Both the position numbers and the translations under genes were made by a program. Below the pieces are notes generated by a model. It saw nothing but the letters and a program-made list of their open reading frames with translations. It made no database searches and was not told where the DNA came from. Shown here in pieces: positions 29,709 through 41,147 of a stretch of 64,000 bases of DNA. Location: NCBI GenBank assembly GCA_036867785.1, contig CP145410.1, positions 186,001 through 250,000 of the forward strand, read 5' to 3'. The stretch's first letter is position 1. Every line of letters begins with the position of its first letter. This DNA is from Plasmodiophora brassicae (taxonomy: Eukaryota > Endomyxa: Phytomyxea > Phytomyxea > Plasmodiophorida).

Positions 29709-31982
29709 ATGGAAGGTGGTCCGCCCGGTGCTGAAACGCCGGCGCCCGACACGGCCGGCGTCGTCGCCTGGTTGGGCAGCGTGTCGCGCGATGACCTCGT
29801 CCGGTACGTGGCGTGCGACTACGCCAGCCGGGTGAAGAAGACCGCACTGCGGGCGCGCTCGGCCAGACTACGGTTCCAGCACAATCTGGCGCTGCTGGAT
29901 CAGATGGCGGGCGCCGATGAGTCGGCGGCGGGCGCCCAGATCCAGTCGACGAAAGCGGCCATGGACGTGGCCGCCCAGATCGAATCGGCCCCCCTGGACC
30001 GGATGCCGCTCAGTGAAATCGTCAACGTGCACGCGCGTACCGAAACGCTCTGGGAACAGGCCGTGTCGCAGTTCTGCATCCTCCAGGACTGCGTCCAGAA
30101 ATCGGCTCGGCAAACGTTCGACGATCGCCTGACGTGCGCGCTTGGCGCATTCAGGCGCGCCTATCCCCGCCTCGACATGCTCCGTCAGGCCATCGGCCAG
30201 CGCCAGTCCCTGCACAGCGACATCCTTCGCGAGTGCAGCGCGGCGATGCCGGTGCTGACGATGGGCGAGGTCCAGGAGTCGTGGAACCAGCTGGATCGGC
30301 ACGGCCCTGTCAACGCGGCCGAAGCCAGCGACCTCGAGACCGCGCTGGGCAACGCGCTCAGAGGGGCGATGCGCCCGGACGTGTCGCAGAACGAGGCGCT
30401 CGCGTCGATCGACGCTGTGGGGAAACGCATCGATGCGTCGATCGAGGACCATACGAGGAAATACCGCGATGAGGCGCATAACCGGTCAACCCTAGTCGTG
30501 CACCTTCGTCAGGTTCTGTCGGCGCGCGCGACACCCCACCTCCGTCAGCAACGAGACGCACCCAGCGCTGTTGTGAAGCCTAAGCCGCGATGGGGCTCGA
30601 TGGAGCAGCCGTTGAACCCGTTGAGTTCGACGCCGCGTGCATCGGCCATGCAAACGGCCGCTGTTGCCAGCGAATCAGCGTTCAACCAGGTGCCCCGACC
30701 TCTTCATCGACGAGTATCGAACGTGAGCGGGCGAACGGCTGTTGCAACCCTTAAGCGGTATGTCAAGACGGTTTTGAGCGATGGCGAGCAACGCCTTCAA
30801 CCTGCTTCGACCGCGGGTGACACTTCGCCAGTCAACGTCTGCTTCAGTTCGCCGTCATCTTCAGCGTTCGAGTCCCGCGACCAGTGCCTCGCCGAAGGTC
30901 AGCAACCTGTAGGCGATATGGGCCTGATCACCCTTGCTGCTCCCACCGACGCTCTGATGGCGTCCTCGATACCCTTCGCCGGGCGTGCTGTAACGCCACC
31001 TGCGACTCTCAACGACACGCTGGTCGGAACCAGCCCTTCGCCTGGGTCGGCACGTGATGACGTTCCGTTTATCGGGTCCGTTTCGCATCCGCAGGCGGTG
31101 CCGTTCTCGAATTCGACGTTTCGTTCGAGGGATATTCCCTTCAGCGGTGCACCCAGTTATACGTCCCCGATCGTTGCGTCCAGGGTGCACCCACGAGCTC
31201 CGAGCGAGAACATGCCAGACACGGCCTTGGTACAGGTTGTTCGGCCGGTAGCGCGCGACGCGTCGTCTGCATCGTTGTCACACGATGGGCGTTTGACGAA
31301 CTCCGTCTTTTCCTCGGCTGAGTCGGATAGCTGTGGGGACAATTCTCCACGCATGCCAGTCGATGAAGGTGGCGAGAACATCAACCCGGAAACGTCATCC
31401 AATTCTGGCACTGAGTCCGATGACGTCGACATGCACGACGTTGTCGAGGAGACGCCGGTCACGCGAAAGGACGACCCAACGTACTTCGACGGCGACGCAC
31501 GAGTAAAAACCGTCGTCTGTGCGTGCAAGTTCGACAGCATTCTGCCGGATCCAGAGCCGTTTGTCTGGCTCTACAGGACGTACCAGTCTCCGCGGTATCA
31601 AGAACTGACGTTCTCGTTCACGAAGACGCAGACTCTCTCCGTCGTCGTTCCTCAGCGGCTCATCATCGTTGACTCGATCTGCGAGTGCATGAGCATGATC
31701 CCCACCACCGTGGCGGCACTGAAGAGCAAGAAGAAGAGCTTCTTCCGAGCCCTAACCGGTCTAGGATATGCACGGAAAATGCTCGCCAAGCGGGATAAGA
31801 AGTTCCAGAAGCAGGCCTGGACGGCAACCGTGGCAGGATCGAAACAGTGGATCTCCCGTGTCCGCGGGTTCTCCTCGAACTCACTGAATCTCAACGAATA
31901 CGACCTCCGACGACTCGAGGAGTTCATCGACAAAAGGGTAAAGCGCACACCAATGGGGACGGGGTATCGGATATCGGTCTGA
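29709..31982 (+). CDS. Hypothetical 757-residue protein, coiled-coil and disordered
   Basis: A long single-exon frame starting MEGGPPGAETPAPDTAGVVA. Residues about 30-270 are mostly helical, with heptad-like runs (LRARSARLRFQHNLALLDQM; SDLETALGNALRGAMRPD). Residues about 280-580 are rich in Ser, Pro and Thr and look disordered. The last 170 residues are basic and more ordered (FVWLYRTYQSPRYQELTFSF, then KSKKKSFFRALTGLGYARKM), ending GTGYRISV. I see no signal peptide, transmembrane helix or named domain. A weak guess is a cytoskeletal or membrane-associated scaffold. The start is supported by lack of upstream open frame and good coding composition from the first codon. Confidence 0.75.
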   Translation: MEGGPPGAETPAPDTAGVVAWLGSVSRDDLVRYVACDYASRVKKTALRARSARLRFQHNLALLDQMAGADESAAGAQIQSTKAAMDVAAQIESAPLDRMPLSEIVNVHARTETLWEQAVSQFCILQDCVQKSARQTFDDRLTCALGAFRRAYPRLDMLRQAIGQRQSLHSDILRECSAAMPVLTMGEVQESWNQLDRHGPVNAAEASDLETALGNALRGAMRPDVSQNEALASIDAVGKRIDASIEDHTRKYRDEAHNRSTLVVHLRQVLSARATPHLRQQRDAPSAVVKPKPRWGSMEQPLNPLSSTPRASAMQTAAVASESAFNQVPRPLHRRVSNVSGRTAVATLKRYVKTVLSDGEQRLQPASTAGDTSPVNVCFSSPSSSAFESRDQCLAEGQQPVGDMGLITLAAPTDALMASSIPFAGRAVTPPATLNDTLVGTSPSPGSARDDVPFIGSVSHPQAVPFSNSTFRSRDIPFSGAPSYTSPIVASRVHPRAPSENMPDTALVQVVRPVARDASSASLSHDGRLTNSVFSSAESDSCGDNSPRMPVDEGGENINPETSSNSGTESDDVDMHDVVEETPVTRKDDPTYFDGDARVKTVVCACKFDSILPDPEPFVWLYRTYQSPRYQELTFSFTKTQTLSVVVPQRLIIVDSICECMSMIPTTVAALKSKKKSFFRALTGLGYARKMLAKRDKKFQKQAWTATVAGSKQWISRVRGFSSNSLNLNEYDLRRLEEFIDKRVKRTPMGTGYRISV

Positions 31983-32157
31983 CGGTTGGGTAATAACAGG
32001 TTGCACCTATACTGCAAAACTGGGAAAACTACATGACGTGCGGCGCATGAACGCGACGACTAACCCCAGCAGGAGGAGCCTGCTGCTAATATACTAATAT
32101 TCTGTACACTGCATGCATGATGCATCGAGTAGCAACGGCTGGCGTACCTCGTGAGCT

Positions 32158-32895
32158 TTATCTCTGCCGAGGAACCAGCCTGATAAAGTCCACCTGGATG
32201 TCCTTCGATTGAAGCTTATGGAAACCGTACGACTGCGGGAGATCGAATCGCAATTCAGCAAGCACTTTAGCTTCGGCTCCCCATTCTCTGGCCTTCTTCA
32301 GGATGTGCTGCTCAACAGCAATGAGTAACATTTGAATGTGACGCCGAGAACGTTAGACGTACCTGACGAGTCGAGGTCTTGTGCAGCGAGTAGACGGCGC
32401 TTGTCGCTAGATCAAGCGCCGTGCGAATAAATGCCATGTCAATGCCCTTACATCTGGTCCCGAACGGGGGATTCATTATGACTGTGTCGAACTTCCTCAT
32501 CCGCAATGTGTTCACGTCGCCCCGCACAAGGTCGATGACATCGTTCAGTTCCAGCTCGTCAACGTTTGCTCGAGCCGATTCCAGGGCAGTCTCATCGACG
32601 TCGACTCCGACGACACACCTGAACGAATGCATTCGATGAGTGCAAACTCGTAAAAGTCCCGAAAATTCATTTGCATCTATCACCTGCTTCCCATCAACGC
32701 GCTGGCCACAGAGAGCATGCCGCATCCGACACCTAGATCGAGCACGCGCCTGTCCTCAATGTCGCCAAGGCCGTGCATGGTGTGCACCATAACAGCCGCC
32801 AGGTGCGGCGATGTCATATACTGCTCCAGTGCAATGTTCGGACACTGGAAACCGTCCACATCGTGCAGGGCGCTCTCCAGGTGCTTTAGCTTCAT
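32158..32895 (-). CDS. METTL5: METTL5, 18S rRNA N6-adenosine methyltransferase
   Basis: Three exons (introns 32619-32683 and 32308-32362) give exactly 205 residues, close to the human 209. The start reads MKLKHLESALHDVDGF, as in human METTL5. SAM motif I is VLDLGVGCGMLSVA, the acidic loop GVDVDETALESA, and the catalytic tetrapeptide NPPF lies in FDTVIMNPPFGTRCKGIDMA. AVYSLHKTSTRQ and the C-terminal ELRFDLPQSYGFHK and DIQVDFIRL are also METTL5-specific. The enzyme, with TRMT112 as partner, makes m6A at a conserved position near the 18S decoding centre. The intergenic space on the left is only 175 bp, convergent with the hypothetical gene. Confidence 0.95.
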
Positions 32896-33673
32896 CTCGG
32901 CGTCTGTCCAGGACGACGGCGCCCCGTCCCTGGGGCAAAACTGCGCGCGGCTTTTCTCTGCCTGGCTAGAATACGACTTACACGAGCCACGCGGGACGGC
33001 CTTGCTCTGGAGAGTGAAATGTCGACACTCGAGCATCAAGTGCCAACAGACTGTCCAACGTGTATTTGGGGCCAGGCCTCATTCAGTGAGTGCTATAGGA
33101 GGCCGTCGGCGGTCGTCTCCAGTCGATAACGGGAGTGCCAGCGAACCATGGGTAAATCAAACCAGTCCCCATCCGACGATTGAGCCATGAACCCGTCCCC
33201 GAGGAATCGATTTAACCTAGCGCGTCACCTCAATCGGGAACCTGTTTGCCTGATAACAGGGGTCTAGTGCTGATGGCGCTGTGGGCACTCTGCATCATAT
33301 AATAACACTGCCCCGCATAAGCTGTCAGCGTGACTATACGGGGTATCGCGGGGCCGATCGCGCCAGGGCCATCCTGGATGACACGCGTCTTCGTGATGCC
33401 ATCGGAAGATGTGACGTCGATGCCCGCCATCATGGAAGCCGCCGGCCTCCATGTCACTGACGTTGTCAACCACAGGAACAAGAACTGGTACACTCCGCTC
33501 ACATGGCGCTCGTTTCTAAGAACCCGGGACAGCTGCGGTTCTCCGGCAGTTGGACCTGGTTCATGAGCTGTCCGCTGCAGAGTAATAGTCCCGCAGTCAG
33601 GAGTGCAGCGGCGGCGCTTCGAGCCGACGCAGTCCCACATGGAGTGAAAGCAGCGTGCCAGGCGCAGTCCGCA
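32896..33673. other. Divergent region between METTL5 and TFIIA, no clear gene
   Basis: About 780 bp. Long frames here (for instance a minus-strand frame 33230-33946) lie antisense to the TFIIA coding sequence and carry no motif. A plus-strand frame continuous with TFIIA starts at 33503, but residues before 33674 do not resemble the TFIIA N-terminus. I see no repeats. The central part may hold small unannotated exons. Confidence 0.35.
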
Positions 33674-34557
33674 ATGGAGGCGATGGCACGGTTGTCGCGG
33701 GCGGTCATCGACGAGGTCCTGCTGCACACGCAGGAGGACATCTTGATCGGGCACGACGAGCATGTCGCGCGCGGCATCGTCCGCGACCTGCAGCAGCGCT
33801 GGGAGCGGAAGCTGTCCGAGGCGCAGGCCCAGCGTCTGTCCGATCAGGCGCTGCTGAGCCAGACCGCTCCCGGTCAGGTGATCGACCCAGACTACCAGAC
33901 GCGATCTTCGTCGTCGTCTGCCGCCTCCAATGTACACCACGGGCAAGCCAGCGGGAACACAGAGGACAATGCCACCGCAGACGGGAAGGCTGAAGCCAAC
34001 GGCAATGGCAAAGAAGAGGCCGCAGAGAGCAGCGGTATCAGGGCGCTAAAGAAGCGGCCAGCGTCGAAGTCGCCGCCCAGGAAAGTGAAGAAGACCAGAA
34101 CGGATGAAACGTCGGAAGATGCGTCGCTGGGGACTTCCGATGATGACGAGGCGGAGGTAACGCATCGTCGTCCTCTGGGCGATTCTCTGTCGGACCAACG
34201 TGCTTCCGGTCTAGGTTGTGACCGGAGATCCAAGCACTGATGACCTGCTGCTGTGCCAGTACAGTAAGATACAGGTCTGGGCGGCATTGCTGCGCATCGC
34301 GTCTGCACCGGTGTGACCGTTATCGGGCGACAGAATCACAAAGGCAAATGGAAATGCCAGTTTTCTGGCGGCATCATGCACCTGAGAGGACGCGACTACG
34401 TGTTCCGAGACGCCACTGGGGACTTCCGTAAGTATCGCGGGCTCGCCGATTCTTCGTCTACGTTGAAGAAGTTGCATATCGTTTTCGCACGACCATTTCC
34501 CCGTTTGATACATCCTCGTACTGACTTTGTATTCGGTCAGGCTTTTCCGAAGCATAA
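33674..34557 (+). CDS. TOA1: TFIIA large subunit (alpha/beta precursor)
   Basis: Four exons (introns 34157-34214, 34275-34333 and 34428-34540) give exactly 217 residues. The N-terminal four-helix bundle reads LSRAVIDEVLLHTQEDILIG and DLQQRWERKLSEAQ. A disordered acidic linker with a basic nuclear-localisation-like patch (KKRPASKSPPRKVKKTRTDE) follows. The C-terminal barrel has DDLLLCQYSKIQ, KGKWKCQFSGGIMHLRGRDY and FRDATGDF. This order defines the alpha/beta subunit, which stabilises TBP on promoters. The linker is much shorter than in animals, close to minimal length. The third intron (113 nt) is longer than most in the window, and the last exon adds only a few codons ending FSEA, so that exon is the least certain part. 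Confidence 0.92.
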
Positions 34558-34801
34558 CTAGCCTGCCATCGCTTGGAACCTGTATCATAAACTCACGACT
34601 GGCCCTGGAACATACGCTCTCGTTGCAGGGAGTTTACCTGATCGCCAAAGGAAGCCCGATACACGAGGATCTGCTCTCTGCAGTGCACAATCGCAGCGGT
34701 CGAGCTCCGTCACAGGATCGCCACCCATTACGTCGGCAGTCGGCACTGGGCGCTCTGGTTGAACTCACGGCCGTCGTCGATATTGGTTTTACCTATTCGA
34801 A

Positions 34802-36371
34802 ATGGCCAGTACCGGGGAGCAGACGGGCGACCACGATCCTCATGTTCGCGAGAAACTTCCAGCAGTTGTCGACCCTATTGCACCGCGAGATAGTCTGATC
34901 CACCGGCCCACGGTCGAGTCTGTAGCGGCTAAGGTTCAGCGGATCGTCGTGATACTGAACCCGTTCTCTGGCAATGGCCGAGGTTGGCTCATTGTAATCG
35001 GCTCGTCCCTGCATTCATCCTCTTCACAGGCAACCGGGCTTGGTCTAAGGTCCAGCCCGTGTTTGAAGCCGCCAACATCCACATAACGTTGAGGACGACC
35101 GAAAGCCAAAAGCATGCCGTCACGATCGCCCGCGAACTCGGTGCTGACGCTGGCGATGCGCTTGTTGTTATCGGTGGAGACGGCACCCTGTCGGAAGTGC
35201 TGGCGGGCATGATGACGGCTCCTCACAAGATCGACATACCGGTTGGACTTATCCCGGGAGGGACTGGCAATTCCGTTGTATGCACCCGCCGGATAGTAAC
35301 GGGTCTATGTGATGGCTGATCAGCTGTCAGGCGTGTTCTCTTGGCATCAAGGACCCTGAAGTCGCTGCGCGTGCCATCGTCGGAGGCAGGCACTGCCCGA
35401 TCGATATTGGCAAGATCATCTGCACATCGAATGGGACCAAGCGGGAGCACTTCATGATCAACCTGTGTGGATTCGGCTTGGGCGTCGTAGGTGGCCGTTC
35501 TCGGTACACTCTGAAGGGGCAACTCTGAACAGTCTCCTAAGGATGCCAATGTCACCGCTGCTAACCTGAGATTGTTCGGGAAAATGAGGTCGGGTCCTTT
35601 CTGGACGATCTATAGGCACAGTATGTCCTGTCGTTGATCCCAGGGGGTGTGCAGATACGACGTCGGTGCGTTCTGGCAGATCCTCAAAGGGCGCCGCCGG
35701 AATATGACCATATCTATCGATGGCGATAATGTTGAGGTTACTAATGGCCTCGCTTATGGTCGAGGCGTGCGTGTCTAACTGTCAGCATATAGGGCGACAT
35801 CTGTAGGTGACGCATCGCATGAATCCCTATGACCTCCCGTCTAAGTACGGTTCGCACCAGTAATCGTCATGATCCAGAACAACAAGCACGGTGGCGTTGG
35901 ATTACGTCTGGCACCAGCAGCGATCATGGATGACGGGTTAGTAAGCGAGCGTCGCGTCCAGCTAGGCCGTTCGCTAATGGCTGCCCAATGTCAATCAGGC
36001 TCCTCGACATTGTCGTGTTACCGAATATCGGTCAGGATCTCGAACAGAAGGTGCAGGGATGCCGTTGACCATAACGGACAGGTCGTGCCGGAACCTTGTC
36101 ACTATTCTCTCGATTGAAGGACAACGGCAAGCACGTTAGCGACAAAGCGGTTGTGTATCGACGCTTCAGGAAGGTGACTCTGAAGCCCGACCAGCCACAG
36201 CGGTACAACCTGGGTAGGTGCAATGCCGAACGATATCAGTACCGTAATAGTGATGACTGCAATGTACTCACAACAGACGGGGAGAACTTCGACGAGTACA
36301 CCGAGATGGAGATTGAAGTCGTCCCGAGGGCGATAAACATGTTCGTCGCAACGGAACCGCACTTGTGCTGA
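34802..36371 (+). CDS. Sphingosine/diacylglycerol-type lipid kinase
   Basis: A multi-exon gene. The DAGK catalytic fold is clear: VQRIVVILNPFSGNGRG, then after an intron the NIHITLRTTESQKHA strand, VVIGGDGTLSEVLAGMM (the GGDGT ATP-binding motif) and VGLIPGGTGNS. Later exons carry CSLGIKDPEVAARAIVGGRH, REHFMINLCG and MIQNNKHGGVGLRLAPAAIM. The C-terminal piece, GKHVSDKAVVYRRFRKVTLK and EVVPRAINMFV, matches the end of sphingosine kinases. The product would phosphorylate long-chain bases to signalling phosphates; ceramide kinase is an alternative, since acyl-chain specificity cannot be told by eye. Some middle exons (35530-35860) are poorly defined, and splice sites there are uncertain. The start at 34802 is the first ATG in frame with the first exon. 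Confidence 0.8.
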
Positions 36372-36405
36372 TGAACGCCCACGTCTCGATAATACAAAAG
36401 CCAGT

Positions 36406-36872
36406 TCAGACAGTTTCGCCAGGACGTGCTCGACGCTTAACCTCGTGAATCGATAACAGGAACCGCTTGACCTTCTCGTTCGTCGCCGGGTCCCCCACGT
36501 CAACAATCGCGTTAATGAACGTCGACGCCTGGCTTGGATCCATACCATGGAACGAGCCGCGTGCTGTGCACGTCAGGATAAGCGATGCGAACGGCGCCGG
36601 CAATCCACTCGCTAGACACGTCTTGGCACCGAATGCTGACGCCGGAAGTGGCGTCGTACAGCAGTGAATCAGTATAGCATCAGCACAGTTCCGATCTGTG
36701 CAAGCAAGTTAACCGAATTCAGGCACGTCATCTTCCAATGACGGCTCGTACGGGCGCGCACAGCCATGGCAGGGATCCTCTCCGGGTGCTCCCGACAGCG
36801 CTTCAAGCACGCCATCACCGACATCGGCCTGTCTTCGACGCCGTCACGTTCCAGTGAACCCTCCGCTTCCAT
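36406..36872 (-). CDS. Uncertain gene, unknown function
   Basis: Two minus-strand open blocks may be exons of one small gene: one starts at 36872 (MEAEGSLERDGVEDRPMSVM) and reaches SVNLLAQIGTVLMLY; another ends at 36406 with AIVDVGDPATNEKVKRFLLS. Between them a different frame reads DSLLYDATSGVSIRCQDVSS, which could belong to an OB-fold-like strand pattern. I could not fix the splice sites, and no family is recognised. It lies between two plus-strand genes. Confidence 0.35.
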
Positions 36873-37183
36873 ACAATCGTCATCACATTCATCACAAGGA
36901 ACCCAGCCCGAATCCTGACACGTTCCCTGTCAACGTTCGGCACATGACCCGCAGGCATACGCACCGACCGGCGGCCTGATCAGCAACCTCGCGACCTCGA
37001 TCTGCGGGATCGTCAGCAGCTGCGGGTCGTCTCGTCCAGGAGGTGGTTCGCTAACGTACACCAGCTGTAACAGGGCGCGCCCGTTCCCGTCGCGCAGGTA
37101 CAGCTCGTCCATGGGCGGGAATGTAACGCTTGGAGGCGCAGGCCGCGGCGGAGTCCGAAGGCCCTCTTCGGCAGTGTCGATCC

Positions 37184-39062
37184 ATGGTGCAGCCGCAGGA
37201 CATGCAGAAGGAGGCGGCGCCAGCGCCGGCTGGCGAGGCGCCGATCTCGAAGAAGGCGGAGAAGAAGAATGCCAGAGCAGCGATGAAGGAGGCCCGTAAA
37301 GCGAAGGCGACGGAAGCCGCTGTAGGAGCGCGCTTCGACGGCTGCTCCATGGAACCGCGCTGACGTCTTCGTAGAAACGCGCAATTGTTACTGTCACGAA
37401 CTTCGACGAGGGCCAGTACGGAGACATGGTGATGGTCCAGTCGGCCTCCAAGTCGTCCCGCGTGTGGACGCGCATTGAAACGCTGAACGCGAGTGCTGCT
37501 GGCAGCAAGATCTGGCTTCGCGCGCGCCTGGAGTACGTTCGTGACGCCGGTACGCCTGCTCCACACTTGCAAACTCCATTCGCTCTTCTTCTGACGTTAC
37601 GTTTTCTGTAGGAAAACGTGCGTTCCTTGTTCTTCGTCAGACCCCGTTCACGATCCAGGCGATGGTAGCTGAGGACGCCGAGACGCCTCGTGACATGGTG
37701 AAGTACCTGAAGAAGATCCCGCTCGAGTCCATTGTTGACGTCGAAGCCCTCGTCAACGTCGCACCGAACCCGATCACAAGCACGACGCAGTCGGACGTCG
37801 AGCTGTCCATCGCGAAGTGCTTCGTCATCTCGGCGGCTGTCCCCATCCTTGCCATGCAGGTCGCGGATGCCAAGCGTCCTCTTGCGGAGGATGAAGCCGA
37901 GGAAAAGCAGGAGAACGACGTGTCGATGCCTACGGTCGGCCGCGATGTTCGCCTAGACAACCGATGGATCGACATGCGGGCAACGGCGAACCATGCCATC
38001 TTCCGTGTGCAGAGCGCCGTCGCCCAGTATTTCCGCGAGTTCTTCCTCCAACGCAAATTCGTGGAGGTGCACACGCCCAAGCTGATCAGCGCTGCGTCGG
38101 AAGGCGGCGCGGACGTCTTCAAGGTCGATTACTTTGGCCGGCCCGCGTACCTTGCCCAGGTAAGGTTGGCATGGTGAATGCCTACGAGCGTATCAAACTC
38201 AAATGAACGTATGCGTCGTCGGTCAGTCCCCACAGCTGTACAAGCAGATGTGCATGAACGGTGACCTGCATGGCGTGTTCGAGATCGGCCCTGTGTTCCG
38301 CAGTGAACGTTCATTCACGCACCGGCACATGTGCGAATTCACGGGCATGGATTTCGAACATGAAATCTACGAACATTACCACGAGGTCCTGGACACCTTA
38401 GGTACACGCACGCATGGCGTCTACACCATGTCATTCATGCGCTGACCCGAATTTCCTATTCGTTAGGAGATTTGTTCATTTACATCTTCGACAAGCTGAA
38501 CGAGAACAACGCCGTTGACCTCGAGATGATCAATGCTCAGTACCCGTTCGGGAAGTTGCAGTACCCGCGTAAAACGCTCGTCCTGAGCTTCTCGGAGGCC
38601 ATCCAGCTGCTGAAAGCGGCTGGTGACCTTGAAGCCGACGAGCTCAAGGACATCAGCACTCCGCAGGAGAAGCATCTCGGTCAGCTCATCAAGAAGAAGT
38701 ACGGCACCGACTTCTACATCATCGACCGGTATCCCATGAGCGCTCGTCCGTTCTACACGATGCCGTGCCCCGACGACCCCCGGTTCTCGAACTCGTACGA
38801 CGTGTTCCTGCGAGGCGAGGAAATCACATCGGGAGCGCAGCGGATCCACGACCATGCGCTTCTCGTGGAGCGCGCGCTGGCAAACGATCCGCCGATCGAC
38901 ATCTCTACGATCCAGTCCTACACGGATTCGTTCATGTCGGGGTCACCTCCACATGGTGGCGCAGGCATCGGCCTCGAGCGGGTTGTCATGCTCTTCTGTG
39001 GCCTGAAGAACATCCGCCTCACGTCATTGTTCCCTCGCGACCCCAAACGTGTCACACCGTGA
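37184..39062 (+). CDS. DARS1: Cytosolic aspartyl-tRNA synthetase
   Basis: Five exons (introns 37322-37374, 37550-37611, 38160-38226, 38402-38466) give exactly 543 residues. After a Lys/Ala-rich N-terminal extension ([20 protein letters not shown]), typical of eukaryotic AspRS and used for tRNA binding, comes the OB-fold with [11 protein letters not shown] and [14 protein letters not shown]. The class II core has motif 1 ([20 protein letters not shown]), [14 protein letters not shown], motif 2 ([20 protein letters not shown]) and motif 3 ([20 protein letters not shown]), with LFPRDPKR at the end. It charges tRNA-Asp. No organellar presequence is seen. The extra sequence between the OB-fold and motif 1 ([15 protein letters not shown]) is acidic. 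The start at 37184 is the first ATG in frame with the extension. Confidence 0.96.
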
Positions 39063-39193
39063 AGGCGCCGCTGTCTTCCCCGTATGGTCGAAATACATTC
39101 ACTTGCCAATCCGAGGTTGCTCCGGCCAGGGTGCACATTCACAGGTGGCAGTCATAGAAGGCAACAGGGTCTCTCGACGAGTGCTGTCTGCCA

Positions 39194-39635
39194 ATGTGGT
39201 ACCGAATCGTCGGTCTGTTAGCGCGCCCCGACTCTGGGCGAAAGGGCTTGTCTCGGTTGCCGAATGGATCACGGCCGAAGCGTACGCCCTTGTCGTTGCC
39301 GAAGCCGATGCCTCGTGAAACGCACCTGACCATGCAGAAGTACCGCCTGTCCGAGCAACTTAGTATGGTGTGCGATGGCAAGACCGCCATGACTCGAGCC
39401 GATGTATGCCGAGCGATTCAGGCGCGGGCGCCTCTGACTGATTCCGCAGGTGACGAAGAGTGTGTGGAAGTACATCAAGGAGCGGCACTTGCAAAGGCAG
39501 GACGACAGGCGCGTTGTCCAGTGCGATCTCCTCCTGAAAAATGTGTTCGGCAAGGATGAAATCAGCATGCTCGACATTGGCAAAGGACTGCAGCAGCACA
39601 TATTTGAACGGGTCGGCAAGCCACGACGCCCCTGA
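39194..39635 (+). CDS. SWIB/MDM2-domain protein
   Basis: Two exons with a 46-nt intron at 39404-39449 give 131 residues. The SWIB fold occupies the C-terminal 80 residues: YRLSEQLSMVCDGKTAMTRA, then VTKSVWKYIKERHLQRQDDR, then CDLLLKNVFGKDEISMLDIG. The N-terminal 45 residues are basic (RKGLSRLPNGSRPKRTPLSL). SWIB domains occur in SWI/SNF BAF60 subunits, in small plant and algal organelle proteins, and fused to bacterial topoisomerase I. A short stand-alone SWIB protein with a basic leader could be organellar or chromatin-linked; I cannot choose. It lies about 130 bp after AspRS on the same strand and faces WDR82 tail to tail. Confidence 0.82.
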
Positions 39636-39943
39636 TGACTGCCGGATACACTTCTCCACTCGTTTCGGTTCAGTTGACGTTTGCGCGTAACCGAGCGCGA
39701 TCAACTTGGCGGGTGGCAGCACGTACACGGCAGGCGCTGTGTTGGCCGCCGAGGCACTCTGGATGATAACGACCTGGCCAATTGTTCGTCTGCCCAGGCA
39801 CAGCGTGGGTTCCCTTGTTCCGCCATGGGCGGCTCCTGCTGTAGAATTGTAAAACAATAGACGGCTGACTGAACAGGAAACAGCAACCGCGATCCTTCCG
39901 TTCAGCAAAGAGTAGACGACAGGCGTCGCGTTGTACCAGATAT

Positions 39944-41147
39944 TTACTCATCTTTCGTTGCTGCAGGAATCCACAGAGACAGGTGGTCTGCACCGCTTGC
40001 AACCATGGCAAGCGTCGGATGGCACTTCACGCACAGGATGGCACTGCTGTGACCGTCTTGAAGTTCAGCGACTGCAACGAAAGGGCGCATGAGCAAACCA
40101 GCGCAACATGGTGCATCACGACACACACACACACACACACACCTTTTCCAGCGGACGTCGCATCCCAGACATGCAACGAGCCGATATCGGTGCCGGAGAC
40201 AATGAACTTGCCGTCAGGCGAGAACGCAATTGGAACCTCGTACTCGAACGAAGCATTGGCATGTTCCAGCGTTGACCGATGGTCGCCAGAGAACGCGTCC
40301 AGAAGCACCGTCATGTTCGAAGGCGACGACAGCGCCAGGAGCGTGCCATCCGGCGAGAACTCGACTTGATTCCAGTAAGGCGGGCCGATCAGCGAAAACG
40401 ACGCGAACGGCCCTTGTTGGTACGATCGCATATCGAACAGGCGTACGCAGGATGGGTCGGACACGCAGGCAAATACCAACCTGGACGAATGCGACATTTG
40501 TCAGCACCGGCGCGGCAGACGTGGGATGGTACCACGAACCCTTTGGGGTCATACTGAGCACAAGGTTGTCGCCCAGTGAGCAGCCTGGCTTGTGGTTCAT
40601 TCGACCGCAAGTCCCAAAGCATCACCGTGGAGTCCAGCGAGCACGATATGAACGAATCGTCAACAGGCGATAACGACAGGGAGCATACACTAACGAAGAC
40701 GAGCCTAAGTGGCCGACGTTCCGGGACCGCGATACGACACGAACCGGTCAGAATGGCCTCGAAACAGTCGCAGGTACTGATTGTCGACGACGCTGTGGTA
40801 CATGATCAGGCCGCTGGACGGTTTGTTCGAGGCACACAGCACAGCGGAGCTGTGATGCGTAAACTTCACACGCGCCACGCCATGCTCCTTGAACAGCAGC
40901 GTCTTTCGCAACTGCCCGGCGGTCGCATCAACAATGCTCAACGAGTCGTCGTCCGCAGCGGCAACGAGCAGCGACCCGTCTGTCGAGAAATCCACAGCGT
41001 TCACGCCCGACGCCTACAGGGTAGCACGTTCAGGAGCGTGAGACGGCGCGCGCCGGCGACCCGTACGCCACTCACATCGAAGACGGCACCGGTCCGCATG
41101 CGCGACACGAGATCGACATCGAGCGGCACGTTCGCGTCGCGGCTCAT
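39944..41147 (-). CDS. WDR82: WDR82/Swd2, WD40 subunit of COMPASS and termination complexes
   Basis: Five exons (introns 41014-41075, 40690-40744, 40481-40539, 40072-40142) give exactly 318 residues, the size of human WDR82 (313). Blades are recognisable: VNAVDFSTDGSLLVAAADDD, DNQYLRLFRGHSDR spliced to VCSLSLSPVDDSFISCSLDS, VRLFDMRSYQQGPFASF, and FSPDGKFIVSGTDIGSLHVW. The last blade ends SGADHLSLWIPA. WDR82 links SET1/COMPASS histone H3K4 methylation to Ser5-phosphorylated RNA polymerase II and joins PNUTS-PP1 in termination. The start at 41147 (MSRDANVPLDVDLVSRMRTG) was chosen because sequence upstream to 41303 is not conserved. The last intron's 5' splice site lies in a TG-repeat tract. Confidence 0.93.
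40121..40142. repeat. (CA)n microsatellite in a WDR82 intron
   Basis: Eleven AC dinucleotides in a row on the plus strand. On the transcribed minus strand this is a TG run that begins directly at the WDR82 exon border, so the intron's GT donor is part of the microsatellite. Confidence 0.95.

Noticed and set aside
33230-33946. 238-codon minus-strand frame
   Set aside because: Overlaps TFIIA in antisense, and its sequence has no conserved motif.
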